Position numbers and translations under genes: made by a program. Under the pieces are notes generated by a model, which was not told the DNA's origin, made no database searches, and saw only the letters and a list, made by a program, of their open reading frames with translations. This document shows positions 34,509-43,199 of a DNA stretch of 64,000 nt, one piece after another; positions within the stretch are counted from its first letter, which is position 1; every line of letters starts with the position of its first letter. Source of the DNA: Bacillota bacterium (GTDB lineage: Bacteria > Bacillota > UBA4882 > UBA8346); assembly GCA_023394955.1 (NCBI GenBank), contig JAEWZY010000018.1, positions 48,905-112,904 of the forward strand. The letters run 5' to 3'.

Positions 34509-34748
34509 ATGAAACTGGAAATTCGGGGAGTCGAAAATTTAAGTTTTCGGGAACGCCAGGTCGTGGTCTTAAAGGAGATGGGCGAAAGTTCCGAAAACAT
34601 AGCTAAGAAACTGAAGTTGACCCCTAGCACGGTGGCGACGCTTTTTAATCGCGCTAAGACCAAGGGTTATGAAGTGGTAATCATCATTCCCGGAACCGCT
34701 CTAGGAATTGCCGGAGCCGATGATAACGAGGGTGAATCAAATGGATAA
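34509..34748 (+). CDS. small LuxR/sigma-70 region 4-like helix-turn-helix protein
   Basis: 79 residues. LSFRERQVVVLKEMGESSENIAKKLKLTPSTVATLFNRAKTKG is a sigma-70 region 4/GerE-type helix-turn-helix; the tail is Gly/Asp-rich. It likely binds DNA, alone or as a partner of RNA polymerase. Its stop overlaps the start of the next gene by 8 bp. GGTGA lies just before the ATG. Target genes are unknown; the coupling with a DivIC-like gene suggests a role in division or the cell envelope. Confidence 0.65.
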   Translation: MKLEIRGVENLSFRERQVVVLKEMGESSENIAKKLKLTPSTVATLFNRAKTKGYEVVIIIPGTALGIAGADDNEGESNG

Positions 34749-35184
34749 TCGGGCCTATCTCACCAAAGATACGTCGTGGCTCCGGGCTGAGGAGCAGGCG
34801 CAGGCCCCTGGAAGGGTTCTCAAAACAAAAGTCAAAATCCGGCTGCGTTTCAAGCCCCGGAGTTTTTGGCCCTTTTTGGCCTGGGGATTTATGCTGTTTC
34901 TCGGGTTCCGTGTTCTCTTTTTGCCACTGGTTGAAGGAGTTTATCATTTAGTAGTTAAAAACCAAGAATTAAACTTTTTAAAAACAGAACATCAAAAAAT
35001 GTCGGAACAACTAGCGGAGATGAAGAAAGCTAGGGACCAAATGAAGACCGTCGCTTGGGTTGAAGAACAATCTCATAAAGCCGGATTCATCAAAATCAAT
35101 GAATCGCCAATGTTGGTAATTGATATCTCGGACGAAGAATCAATAGGAACGCGGCAGAAGCCAAATGTGGAAATCAGTGATTGA
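34741..35184 (+). CDS. septum formation initiator-like protein (DivIC/FtsL type)
   Basis: 147 residues. A basic cytoplasmic N-terminus, one transmembrane helix (about 43-65, FWPFLAWGFMLFLGFRVLFL), then a heptad coiled coil (about 75-105, LNFLKTEHQKMSEQLAEMKKA). This is the layout of DivIC/FtsB/FtsL, which bridge the divisome in the inner membrane. The usual GYVxPGE-like C-terminal motif is degenerate (WVEEQSHKAGFIKINE, reminiscent of the 'ARxxlGyvkpgE' ending). The ATG at 34741 with GAGGGTGA is chosen over a TTG at 34708. Confidence 0.6.
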   Translation: MDNRAYLTKDTSWLRAEEQAQAPGRVLKTKVKIRLRFKPRSFWPFLAWGFMLFLGFRVLFLPLVEGVYHLVVKNQELNFLKTEHQKMSEQLAEMKKARDQMKTVAWVEEQSHKAGFIKINESPMLVIDISDEESIGTRQKPNVEISD

Positions 35185-35244
35185 ATCTTATTCAAATTAG
35201 ATTGATCAAATAAGCCGTTCTCTATAATATAAATCGGTAAGAAG

Positions 35245-35271
35245 AGTGTATCTTGTTTGATACACTTTTTT
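35245..35271 (+). terminator. rho-independent terminator after the DivIC-like gene
   Basis: Stem AGTGTATC/GATACACT with a 6-base loop and six T residues. Confidence 0.9.
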
Positions 35272-35305
35272 GATTATTATTCGGTAATCATCTTTAATGA
35301 TAATA

Positions 35306-35335
35306 TTGTTCCCGTTAGCGTAAACCTTGTATAAT
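35306..35335 (+). promoter_or_regulatory. promoter of glpX
   Basis: TTGTTC (35306-35311), 18 bp, TATAAT (35330-35335); 61 bp before the glpX ATG. Confidence 0.65.
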
Positions 35336-35396
35336 TAAATGGTGAGAAGCGGGATTAAATTTTCGTCTAAATTAAACAGGAAAAGAGGCGCGAAAT

Positions 35397-36392
35397 ATGG
35401 CAGATTTACAACGAGGCATCGCAATGGAGTTTATTAGAGTGACCGAGGCTGCAGCCTTACGATCTAGCCGCTGGTTAGGGAATGGCAATAAGGAACAAGT
35501 GGATCAAACCGCTTCAGATGCAATGCGCGGGATGTTGGATTTAATTGCAATTAAAGGCACTGTGACAATTGGCGAAGGGGAAAAAGACCGGGCGCCGATG
35601 CTTTACATAGGTGAAAAAGTAGGAAGCTGGGCCGACGATGTCCCGGAAGTGGATATTGCGGTGGATCCGGTTGACGGAACCCGTTTGGTGGCTAATGGGT
35701 CGCCTAATGCATTATCGGTAGTGGCTGCGGGTGAACATGGATCCCTGTTACCGGCGCCCTCTTTTTATGTGAAAAAATTGGCTTGTGGCCCGGAGTTAAA
35801 AGGGAAATTAGATATTAACGCGAGTGTTCGGGAGAATTTAAAGGTAGCGGCGGCGGTCTTGAATAAAAATATCAAAGATTTGACGATCATGATTCTAGAT
35901 CGAGAAAGACATTTAAGTTTAATCGAAGAGATCCGGAGCACCGGCGCCCGAATTAAGTTGATCACTGACGGAGATGTTGCCGGGGCTATTGCTACTGCAA
36001 TCAATAATGTTGATATTTATATGGGGATTGGCGGGGCACCGGAAGGAGTTCTGGCGGCCGCGGCTTTACGTTGTCTTGACGGCGAGATTCAAACCAAATT
36101 TTTGGCCATTAATGATGCCGAGAAAGAAAATGTAGCCAAGGCGGGCTATAAATTGGACAAAGTATATTATACTGAAGATTTGGCTAAAGGCGAAGAGATA
36201 ATCTTTGCCGCTACGGGAATTACAGGTGGGGAGTTCCTCGAAGGCGTTAGTTTTGGAAGCGGTCAAACAGCAGTGACCCATTCGGTCGTGATGCGAGCTA
36301 AGTATCGAACCATCCGGTATGTCAAGGCGATCCATAATTTGAATTTTAAGACTATTCCATCCCGGGCGCGAAATATGGAGGAGAAAGTATGA
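35397..36392 (+). CDS. glpX: class II fructose-1,6-bisphosphatase
   Basis: 331 residues. Removes the 1-phosphate of fructose-1,6-bisphosphate in gluconeogenesis. Signature segments: FIRVTEAAALRSSRWLGNG, TIGEGEKDRAPMLYIGE, VDIAVDPVDGTRLVANG (metal and phosphate binding in the Li+-sensitive phosphatase fold) and GIGGAPEGVLAAAALR. The name fits gluconeogenic growth alongside the glycerol-3-phosphate dehydrogenase-like genes further right. Own promoter; RBS AAAGAGG. Confidence 0.94.
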   Translation: MADLQRGIAMEFIRVTEAAALRSSRWLGNGNKEQVDQTASDAMRGMLDLIAIKGTVTIGEGEKDRAPMLYIGEKVGSWADDVPEVDIAVDPVDGTRLVANGSPNALSVVAAGEHGSLLPAPSFYVKKLACGPELKGKLDINASVRENLKVAAAVLNKNIKDLTIMILDRERHLSLIEEIRSTGARIKLITDGDVAGAIATAINNVDIYMGIGGAPEGVLAAAALRCLDGEIQTKFLAINDAEKENVAKAGYKLDKVYYTEDLAKGEEIIFAATGITGGEFLEGVSFGSGQTAVTHSVVMRAKYRTIRYVKAIHNLNFKTIPSRARNMEEKV

Positions 36393-36486
36393 GATAGGAC
36401 CAGTAAATTTTTGAATGAGTTTATTTTAAATCAAGATGAATTATTAGCGATTTAAGATTTAGAAGCTTTTCATTTACTAAGGCAAG

Positions 36487-36515
36487 TTGTTTTTCACTTA
36501 CTTATTGGTTATAAT
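36487..36515 (+). promoter_or_regulatory. promoter in the 407-bp gap before rlmD
   Basis: TTGTTT (36487-36492), 17 bp, TATAAT (36510-36515). If used for rlmD it gives an unusually long leader of about 280 bases (36520-36799) in which I see no gene and no recognised riboswitch. The rest of the gap (36393-36486) is featureless. Confidence 0.55.
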
Positions 36516-36799
36516 TTAACTGGGATCAGATAACCTCAGTATAAGGATTTATGCCGATGATTGCCAGGGCTTGAAATTCGATTGTCAAACGAGCTTTGAT
36601 ATTTGGGCAATGTTATTTCCAACCAGGGACAATAATTCATCGTTATTCCTCTACCAAAAGACACCTCCGAACTTTTTAAATAACACCCGGGGTAAGATCA
36701 TTCAAACCGACTTTATAGCGATGAATTCTCATTGTTTTAGATCCGCCGGGTTGGATTGTTAGCGGATCGATATTTTATAAAAATAATAGGAGATTGGAT

Positions 36800-38161
36800 A
36801 TGGTTCCGGTCAATCAAGAACAGGAAATCGAGGCTGTTATTGAAGGTTACGGGCATGAAGGCGAAGGTGTGGGGCATTTTCAGAATTTTACCGTCTTTAT
36901 CCCGGGAGCGCTCAAGGGAGAGACGATAAAAGCTAAAATTACCGAGGTGAAAAGGAATTATGCCCGGGCGAAAGTTGTGCAAGTCTTGAATACCGTTCCG
37001 GAGCGGATTACTCCTAATTGCCCAATTTTTAGCATTTGTGGCGGCTGCCAGCTTCAGCATTTGGACTACCGGGCGCAGTTGGAATTGAAGCGCCAAAGGG
37101 TAATTGACGCCCTGAAACGAATCGGCGGTTTGGGGGATATTCCGGTCCACGCGACCCTTGGAATGAAAGACCCCTGGCGTTACCGGAATAAGGTCCAGTA
37201 TCCGGTGGGCATTTACAAGGATAAACTGGTCCTCGGTTTTTACCAACAAGGGACTCACCGGCTGGTTCCGGTCTCCGATTGCTTGATTCAGCCTTTGATC
37301 ACCAATAAGATTGCGCTCAAAATAAGGGAGTTGGCGAATGAATACCGGCTGCCTATTTATAATGAAAAAAGCGGGAAAGGTTTATTGCGCCATGTACTGA
37401 TCAAAACCGCCTATTTAACCGGAGAAGTAATGGTAGTGTTGGTTACTAACGGCGATTATTTCCCGGTTGGCCCCCGGATCGCCCGGGACTTGGCTGCTGC
37501 CTTTTCGCAGATTAAAAGCGTGGTTCATAATATTAACCGGACCCGGGGGAATGTGATTCTAGGCGATATCAACCGGGTATTATGGGGCAGCGACGGGATC
37601 GTTGAGAAAGTGGGAGGATTACAATTTAAGTTTTCGGCCAGTTCCTTCTTTCAGGTAAATCCAGTCCAAACCCAAACCCTTTATGGCAAGGCTGTAGATT
37701 ATGCGGAACTTTCCCGGCGGGAGTTGGTTTTGGACGCTTACGCGGGGGTGGGGAGTCTGACGCTGTTTTTGGCGAATAAGGCCAAGATGGTATACGGCAT
37801 TGAAGTTGTTCCCCAAGCAGTGGCTAATGCCAAGGAAAACGCGGTTTTAAACGGGATCGAGAATGTCCGGTTCATTACCGGGACGGTGGAGAAGGAACTG
37901 CCGAAGCTGGTGGCAGGACGACTCTTTTTCGATGTGGCGGTCCTGGACCCGCCCCGTTCCGGTTGCGAGGAGCGGGTGCTGCGAAGCTTGGCGGAGAATA
38001 TGATCAAGCGCATCGTTTACGTCAGTTGCAATCCGGGGACGATGGCCCGGGATTTGAAGCTCCTGACGGAGCTAGGGTATGAGACCAAGGAAGTGCAGCC
38101 GGTGGATATGTTCCCCCATACCTATCACGTGGAATGCGTGGCGAGGATTGAACGGCGGTAA
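36800..38161 (+). CDS. rlmD: 23S rRNA (uracil-C5)-methyltransferase, RlmD/RumA type
   Basis: 453 residues. Domains: N-terminal TRAM (about 5-60), a [4Fe-4S] motif C-P-I-F-S-I-CGGC with the last ligand further on, an insert domain and the SAM-dependent methyltransferase domain with LVLDAYAGVGSLTLFLA, VLDPPRSGC and the catalytic cysteine in YVSCNPGTMARDL. This fold methylates U1939 or U747/U54 of RNA; Firmicutes often have several paralogues, so the exact uracil is uncertain. ATG at 36800 after AGGAGA. Confidence 0.9.
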   Translation: MVPVNQEQEIEAVIEGYGHEGEGVGHFQNFTVFIPGALKGETIKAKITEVKRNYARAKVVQVLNTVPERITPNCPIFSICGGCQLQHLDYRAQLELKRQRVIDALKRIGGLGDIPVHATLGMKDPWRYRNKVQYPVGIYKDKLVLGFYQQGTHRLVPVSDCLIQPLITNKIALKIRELANEYRLPIYNEKSGKGLLRHVLIKTAYLTGEVMVVLVTNGDYFPVGPRIARDLAAAFSQIKSVVHNINRTRGNVILGDINRVLWGSDGIVEKVGGLQFKFSASSFFQVNPVQTQTLYGKAVDYAELSRRELVLDAYAGVGSLTLFLANKAKMVYGIEVVPQAVANAKENAVLNGIENVRFITGTVEKELPKLVAGRLFFDVAVLDPPRSGCEERVLRSLAENMIKRIVYVSCNPGTMARDLKLLTELGYETKEVQPVDMFPHTYHVECVARIERR

Positions 38162-38209
38162 AGGTTGAGGATGTTGGGAATAGGGCATTAAGCTACTGAA
38201 ATTTCTAAA

Positions 38210-38422
38210 TTGTCTACTTTGGAAAAAGATCGTTTTGTGGTGATGGTTGAGGCTTGGATGCCGCCATTCCGGGATGAAATGAGGAATAAAGCCGTGAAGA
38301 AGACCCTTACCATTCCGAAGTGGCTGGATGATATAGCCGTGGAAAATAACGTTAATTTTTCTCACATTTTGCAGGATGCTCTGAAAAGCTATTTGGGAGT
38401 CAATGGGCAAAATGATCGTTAA
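38210..38422 (+). pseudogene. HicB antitoxin C-terminal fragment
   Basis: About 70 residues starting from a TTG without ribosome site. The C-terminal half, KKTLTIPKWLDDIAVENN then VNFSHILQDALKSYLG, is the ribbon-helix-helix DNA-binding end of HicB antitoxins. The expected N-terminal RNase-H-like domain is replaced by unrelated sequence (VVMVEAWMPPFRDEM), and there is no HicA toxin before it. I read it as a decayed toxin-antitoxin remnant, although a free-standing ribbon-helix-helix regulator cannot be excluded. Confidence 0.55.
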
Positions 38423-38627
38423 TTCAGGGATCTGCGGGGCCGATCAGTACTTTCAAATCAATGAGGAAATTTTGGAGTCAGAACAGGTGGCCATATTTGT
38501 TGATGAGGAAGCTGAACTTGATGATATAGTAGGAGAACCCATGGAATTGGGTGTCATGAAATGGGCTCCAACTAAGGATCTTCCTTTCACGATAAATGAG
38601 GCAGACTTTTGGTTTGGGCATGCCTAA
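38403..38627 (+). CDS. hypothetical protein, accessory region
   Basis: 74 residues, acidic, no recognised domain (MGKMIVNSGICGADQYFQIN...). It overlaps the HicB fragment by 20 bp and lacks a good ribosome site. It could be real or part of the decaying region. Confidence 0.25.
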   Translation: MGKMIVNSGICGADQYFQINEEILESEQVAIFVDEEAELDDIVGEPMELGVMKWAPTKDLPFTINEADFWFGHA

Positions 38628-38643
38628 GATATATATAGGAAAA

Positions 38644-39048
38644 ATGACAAGAAAAGATATATATTTTTATCGGGCGGAATTATTAAAGTGCTTTTTTGAT
38701 TTTTCGGTTTTTGATAATATAGACTTACGCAATGTACTATTATTATATGATACCGTTCCAGATCCCATAGGTAAATTTGAGATGCTTGAGGCAACGGCTC
38801 AGTTGATCGATAAACCATCCGGGAGTATGGAAATTCTGCAAGTCGGAGACTGTGGGAGATCCCGCGAAAAAATCATAAAACCGCATGAAAAAATGATTAA
38901 ACGGCGAAGAAAGGTGATCAAACGACGCGCGATAATCATAGAACTTCATGAAATAATGGCGGATTGTTCCGGAATAATGGAAAAACAGCGCGGGATAATG
39001 GAGAAACTACTTAAAATAATCATGGAACGACCTGAAATAATGGAATAA
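38644..39048 (+). CDS. hypothetical protein with heptapeptide repeats
   Basis: 134 residues from the ATG at 38644 (MTRKDIYFYRAELL...); an earlier ATG at 38596 in the same frame has no ribosome site. The first ~75 residues are unrecognised. The last ~60 residues are eight degenerate seven-residue units such as KMIKRRR, KVIKRRA, IIIELHE, IMEKQRG and IMEKLLK, which would make one long charged helix or coiled coil. The underlying DNA is a 21-bp repeat that continues past the stop codon, so the present stop may be recent. Function unknown. Confidence 0.35.
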   Translation: MTRKDIYFYRAELLKCFFDFSVFDNIDLRNVLLLYDTVPDPIGKFEMLEATAQLIDKPSGSMEILQVGDCGRSREKIIKPHEKMIKRRRKVIKRRAIIIELHEIMADCSGIMEKQRGIMEKLLKIIMERPEIME

Positions 39049-39078
39049 CTCCACAAAATATCGATTAAACTATTAAAA
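38869..39078 (+). repeat. 21-bp tandem repeat, ten degenerate units
   Basis: Consecutive 21-bp units starting at 38869, 38890, 38911, 38932, 38953, 38974, 38995, 39016, 39037 and 39058. Each starts with A(A/T)AAT followed by an (A/T/C)ATG/ATC-like triplet and has AAAC or GAAC around position 10-13. The period is exactly three-fold, so the frame is kept; the last one and a half units lie beyond the stop at 39048. Confidence 0.8.
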
Positions 39079-39512
39079 ATGTTAATTTATCAATAATTAA
39101 GAATAATGATAAATAAAAATGAGTATTGATAAATTAATCTTAATTATAACTACGCCTCGCGGAGTCAAATTCGTCGAGAGGGTGCTGACATGGTTATCAT
39201 GCGTTGCATCGACTGCGACCTCGGTGTGCTTTCCGGTCATGCAACCACTCTTTGATTCGGATCGAAGTCAGTCCCCATCTGGAAGATGCTGAACATCTTA
39301 AATATGATGATGAAGAGGAAGACGAAGAATCGTAAGGCGCTTATGATCTCTTTCAATGGTGCCGCGAGGAATTATGCCCTGTTTAGTTGCTCATATCTTT
39401 AGCGTATTTCCATCTTGTCTGTATGCAGACCAAAGTCTTATTGTTATTGTGGACTTAGATCTGTATTTTTTTATTGTTTGTACAGATGATATGTTGATTG
39501 GGGGAAGCAATT
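39079..39512. other. 434-bp non-coding or decayed stretch
   Basis: No intact gene. Two short frames, MVIMRCIDCDLGVLSGHATTL (39190-39255) and an adjacent acidic piece ending KYDDEEEDEES, look like remains of one small CxxC-containing protein broken by a frameshift. The final ~15 bases hold the ribosome site of the MFS gene. Confidence 0.35.
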
Positions 39513-40724
39513 ATGTATTCGTTATTGTTGGCGTTAATCTATTTAGCCTTTATCAGTCTGGGATTACCCGATGCCCTGCTGGGTTCGGCTTGGCCTTCCA
39601 TGTATCCCCTGCTGAAGGCGGCTGTTTCTTATGCCGGTGTGGTTTCTATGATTATCGCCGGGGGCACCATCGTTTCGAGCTTAAATGCTAACCGAGTAAT
39701 TAGCAGGTTCGGTACAGGCCTAGTGACGGTTATCAGTGTCTTGATGACAGCGGTGGCGCTAATTGGATTTTCTGTTTCCAGCGTTTTCTGGATGCTTTGT
39801 CTTTGGGCCGTTCCTTATGGTCTTGGAGCAGGCGCAGTGGATGCGGCTCTAAACAATTTTGTGGCGCTCCATTATGCTTCGAAACACATGAGTTGGCTGC
39901 ATTGTTTTTGGGGTGTAGGCGCATCCATTGGGCCCTATATCATGGGTTATTGCTTGACCGTCAAAAATAGTTGGCAAAATGGTTATATGATAGTCGGCAT
40001 TCTTCAAATTGCATTGACAATGCTTCTTATTGTCAGCTTACCTATTTGGAAAAAACAGGAACAGCTGAAGCGGGAAAGTCAAGCGGGAACTTCTAAACAT
40101 TTGAAAATCCGTGAAGCATTGAGAATAAAAGGGGTTAAGCAGGTGTTAGCGGCCTTTTTCGGCTATTGCGCCTTCGAGAGCGCTACGGGTCTGTGGGCCA
40201 GCAGCTACCTGGTCTTGCATCGGAGAATTGAGGTTGAAGCGGCGGCGGGATGGGCTTCTTTGTTCTACTTGGGTATTACTTTTGGACGTTTTTTAAACGG
40301 CTTTATTGCTGACAGATTGGGTAACCGCAATCTGATTCGTATCGGACTGACTATCATCACAGTGGGGTTGTTGGTAGTGATTCTACCCGCGCAAATTAGC
40401 CTGATGCCTTTGATGGGTTTGGTTTTGATCGGTTTGGGATGCGCGCCTATCTATCCCTGTATCATCCATGAGACACCGAGAAATTTTGGAACAGAGAATT
40501 CTCAAGCCATCATTGGAATTCAGATGGCAAGCGCTTATACTGGTTCAACATTTATGCCGCCTCTATTCGGCTTGTTGGTCAATTATGTGACAATTGCCGT
40601 ATATCCGGTCTATTTGAGCCTGTTTCTAGTTTTAATGTTAGTTATGACGGAAAAGCTTAATCGCCTTGTAATCAGCAATGAAGGAGGAGAGTATCACGAA
40701 CGGAATTCAAATCGAAAAATCTAA
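39513..40724 (+). CDS. major facilitator superfamily transporter
   Basis: 403 residues, twelve predicted helices. The N-terminal half with ISLGLPDALLGSAWPSMY and GLGAGAVDAALNNFVALHY, and the linker RFGTGLVTVIS, resemble the fucose/sugar permease-like branch of the MFS. TFGRFLNGFIADRLGNRNLIRIG at the start of the second half is the MFS motif A counterpart. Substrate unknown. ATG at 39513 with GGGGGAAG. Followed closely by a structured inverted repeat and the DUF1538 operon. Confidence 0.85.
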   Translation: MYSLLLALIYLAFISLGLPDALLGSAWPSMYPLLKAAVSYAGVVSMIIAGGTIVSSLNANRVISRFGTGLVTVISVLMTAVALIGFSVSSVFWMLCLWAVPYGLGAGAVDAALNNFVALHYASKHMSWLHCFWGVGASIGPYIMGYCLTVKNSWQNGYMIVGILQIALTMLLIVSLPIWKKQEQLKRESQAGTSKHLKIREALRIKGVKQVLAAFFGYCAFESATGLWASSYLVLHRRIEVEAAAGWASLFYLGITFGRFLNGFIADRLGNRNLIRIGLTIITVGLLVVILPAQISLMPLMGLVLIGLGCAPIYPCIIHETPRNFGTENSQAIIGIQMASAYTGSTFMPPLFGLLVNYVTIAVYPVYLSLFLVLMLVMTEKLNRLVISNEGGEYHERNSNRKI

Positions 40725-40736
40725 ATAGGGTGTCAA

Positions 40737-40850
40737 GTGAGGAGGCTGTTTTTTCCCGGCGGGATTTCCACCCTACTTCCACCATTGGTAATGTTCTGAT
40801 ATACTACTATAGTAATGGCAGTTACGGGCAACCGGGAAAACATCCTCTCA
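40737..40850 (+). ncRNA. long imperfect hairpin, candidate structured RNA
   Basis: Left arm 40737-40759 (GTGAGGAGGC, then TGTTTTTTCCCGG) pairs imperfectly with right arm 40832-40850 (CCGGGAAAACATCCTCTCA). Inside, CCATT (near 40782) can pair with AATGG (near 40815) around the palindrome TACTATAGTA. The element is about 115 bases, begins 12 bp after the MFS stop and ends ~125 bp before the DUF1538 gene. It lacks a T tract. I could not match it to a known riboswitch; a mobile palindromic element is an alternative. Confidence 0.35.
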
Positions 40851-40975
40851 GCACGGAGATATAAAAGACTTCACAATAATAACTTGTTTAATGTAAAGAC
40901 GATATAGTAAACATTCGTAGAGGGATACTAAGATTTACAACAATGATTTCAGTTGAAAGAAAGGACGGATAATTT

Positions 40976-42490
40976 TTGGGTCTGCTTATTTCTAAATTGG
41001 AAGAAGTTCTGTTTTCGGTACTCCCGGTTACAACCATTATTCTGGTCTTGCATTTCACCTTAACCCCACTAGACACGCATATTATCGGCAAATTTTTATT
41101 CGGCTCATTACTGATGATTATCGGCATACCTCTCTTTTTATTGGGAATCGATATTTCCATCACCCCGATTGGCGAGCGGATCAGTGAAGTATTGGTAAAA
41201 TCGAACAAACTCTGGTTGATTTTATTGGGTGGAGGTTTATTCGGATTCATTGTTACTGTTGCCGAACCGGATCTGCATATTTTGGCGGATCAGGTGAAAG
41301 CGATTACCAGCGGCCGTTTCGATTCGAATCTCATGATCTTACTGGTATCCGCCGGAGTTGGCGCTATGGTCTCATTTGGTATATTTAGAATATTGAAGAA
41401 TGTTCGTCTGAATCGGTTTATGACAGTTGTTTACCTAATCATTTTAGGGCTGGGGGTTTTCACCCAACCTGATTTCCTGGCGATTGCTTTTGATGCATCC
41501 GGTAATACCACAGGCGCTGTTTCGGTCCCGTTCATACTTGCACTGGCGGTAGGGATATCGGCAATGACCCGCAGCAATGAAATCGAGGAGAATGATGGCT
41601 TTGGGATGCTGGGTATTGCTTCAACCGGGGCCATTGTAGCCGTTATGCTCCAGGGGATTCTTACCGCTACGGGACCAATAAGCGGAAGATTGCCGGCGGC
41701 TGAAATAGCGACCGATAGTGTACTACATGGCGTCCTTGCGGTTATTTCAGAGAATGGCAAGGAAACTTTTTTTGCTTTAATGCCTATTTTAGCTATTTAT
41801 GTAATGATTGAATTAATTTGGGTCAAACTACCGCTGTACAAGCTGAAACGTATTTTTGTCGGTTCCGCTTATACTTACATTGGTTTTGTTATCTTCCTTA
41901 CCGGCATCAACATCGGATTTCTCGAAGCCAGCCGCCAAGTGGGTTATCAAATAGCGGCATTTGAGAAGCCGTGGCTCTTAGTGCTTGTGGGAATGGTATT
42001 TGGGATTATAACCATCCCCGCTGAGCCGTCGGTGCATGTGCTTACCCGTCAGATTGAAGATAATACGGCCGGATCGATCAAAGCCCTTAGGGTAATGTTG
42101 ACCCTTTGTTTGGGTGTTGCGGCTGCGGTCGGCTTGTCGATGCTTAGAATCTCCATTCCCGGACTTCAACTTTGGCATATCTTGCTTCCGGGGATGGTTA
42201 TTGCAATCATCTTATCTTTTATAGTCCCGGATATCTTTGTTGGTATTGCTTATGATTCCGGAGGGGTTGCGGCGGGAACCATGACGTCGGTTTTTATTCT
42301 GCCTTTCGCGCAAGGGGCTGCGGAGTTTATTCCCGGCGCCAATATTGTCCAGGATAGCTTTGGAATTATTGCATTAGTAGCGATGACGCCTTTAATAGCC
42401 TTGCAATTGCTAGGATTGGTTTATAAGTTAAAAACCCGTCCTTTGTTGTCGGAAGTATGCGAAACGGGTAAAGATACGGAGGAAATCTGA
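40976..42490 (+). CDS. DUF1538 membrane transporter (two tandem DUF1538 halves)
   Basis: 504 residues, about twelve helices in two homologous halves. Each half has FLLGIDISITPIGE / FLTGINIGFLEASRQVG, then TVAEPDLHILADQV / TIPAEPSVHVLTRQIE, and a later AFDASGNTTGAVSVPFILA / AYDSGGVAAGTMTSVFILP. The paired repeats resemble inverted-repeat carriers. From memory, DUF1538 proteins UmpA/UmpB of a halophile act together as a Na+(Li+, K+)/H+ antiporter; here both halves are in one protein. Starts at a TTG preceded by AAGGACGG. Followed immediately by two genes for P-II-like proteins, which suggests direct regulation by them. Confidence 0.8.
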   Translation: MGLLISKLEEVLFSVLPVTTIILVLHFTLTPLDTHIIGKFLFGSLLMIIGIPLFLLGIDISITPIGERISEVLVKSNKLWLILLGGGLFGFIVTVAEPDLHILADQVKAITSGRFDSNLMILLVSAGVGAMVSFGIFRILKNVRLNRFMTVVYLIILGLGVFTQPDFLAIAFDASGNTTGAVSVPFILALAVGISAMTRSNEIEENDGFGMLGIASTGAIVAVMLQGILTATGPISGRLPAAEIATDSVLHGVLAVISENGKETFFALMPILAIYVMIELIWVKLPLYKLKRIFVGSAYTYIGFVIFLTGINIGFLEASRQVGYQIAAFEKPWLLVLVGMVFGIITIPAEPSVHVLTRQIEDNTAGSIKALRVMLTLCLGVAAAVGLSMLRISIPGLQLWHILLPGMVIAIILSFIVPDIFVGIAYDSGGVAAGTMTSVFILPFAQGAAEFIPGANIVQDSFGIIALVAMTPLIALQLLGLVYKLKTRPLLSEVCETGKDTEEI

Positions 42491-42491
42491 T

Positions 42492-43199
42492 ATGGTGAAT
42501 CATGAATTGTCAAATGGCATGTCCTATAGCCTGCTGGCTATCATCGTAAACCGGGGCAAGGGAAGTAGGATCTTAGGATTTGCCCGGGAGATGGGGGCCA
42601 GGGACGCAAGCTGTTTTTTTGGGAAAGGCACCATCAACAATAATGTTTTAAAGCTGATCGAATTGAATGAAGTAGCTAAAGAGATCATCTTAATCGTAGT
42701 ACCTGGCGACAGAGAAACTGAAATCTTGGTTCGGCTAAACGAGAAATTTCATTTCGATCGATCTAATCATGGGATAGCTTTTACGATGCCTCTTGCGTGT
42801 ATATTGAAAATAAAGCAAGATACTTCAATCAAATGGGATAATAGCGGTTTACCGGCTAAAAATCAATGGGATTATACCGCTTTATTCCTTGTAGTTGACA
42901 AAGGTAAAGGGGAAAGTGTTATTCGAATCAGTCAGGATGCCGGTTATTATGGAGGGACAATAATTAAAGCCCGTGGTTCCGCCAGCCAATTGAATATTGT
43001 ATTAAACATGATAGTTGAGCCGGAGAAAGAAGCGGTATTAATGTTAATGGAAAGTAAATCCGCCCGTCAGTTGGCTGTCCTTCTAAGGGAACAACTACAC
43101 TTGGACCAGCCGAATACGGGGATTTTGGTTAAAATCGGTGTTAGCAAGACGATTGGTCTGTTTCAGAATGGCAGGCAAGACGAGGAGGCGGAGCGATGA
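42492..43199 (+). CDS. protein with two P-II-like domains
   Basis: 235 residues containing two ferredoxin-like P-II-type domains, about 10-107 and 125-225. Each begins with SLLAIIVNRGKGSRILGFAREMGA or ALFLVVDKGKGESVIRISQDAGY, then a turn with GGTIIKARGS (second) or FFGKGTINNN (first), and ends with a beta strand (IILIVVP; EAVLMLM). The tyrosine of the classic GlnB T-loop is absent. P-II proteins bind ADP/ATP and small effectors and gate membrane transporters such as AmtB. It begins one base after the DUF1538 stop (ribosome site GGAGGAA), and its stop overlaps the next start by ATGA. Confidence 0.75.
   Translation: MVNHELSNGMSYSLLAIIVNRGKGSRILGFAREMGARDASCFFGKGTINNNVLKLIELNEVAKEIILIVVPGDRETEILVRLNEKFHFDRSNHGIAFTMPLACILKIKQDTSIKWDNSGLPAKNQWDYTALFLVVDKGKGESVIRISQDAGYYGGTIIKARGSASQLNIVLNMIVEPEKEAVLMLMESKSARQLAVLLREQLHLDQPNTGILVKIGVSKTIGLFQNGRQDEEAER

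Noticed and set aside
34505..34510. TATAAT as a promoter -10 box for the small HTH gene
   Set aside because: It overlaps the start codon at 34509, so it cannot drive that gene.
38869..39078. CRISPR-like array
   Set aside because: The 21-bp units are contiguous with no spacers, and there are no cas genes; it is a coding tandem repeat.
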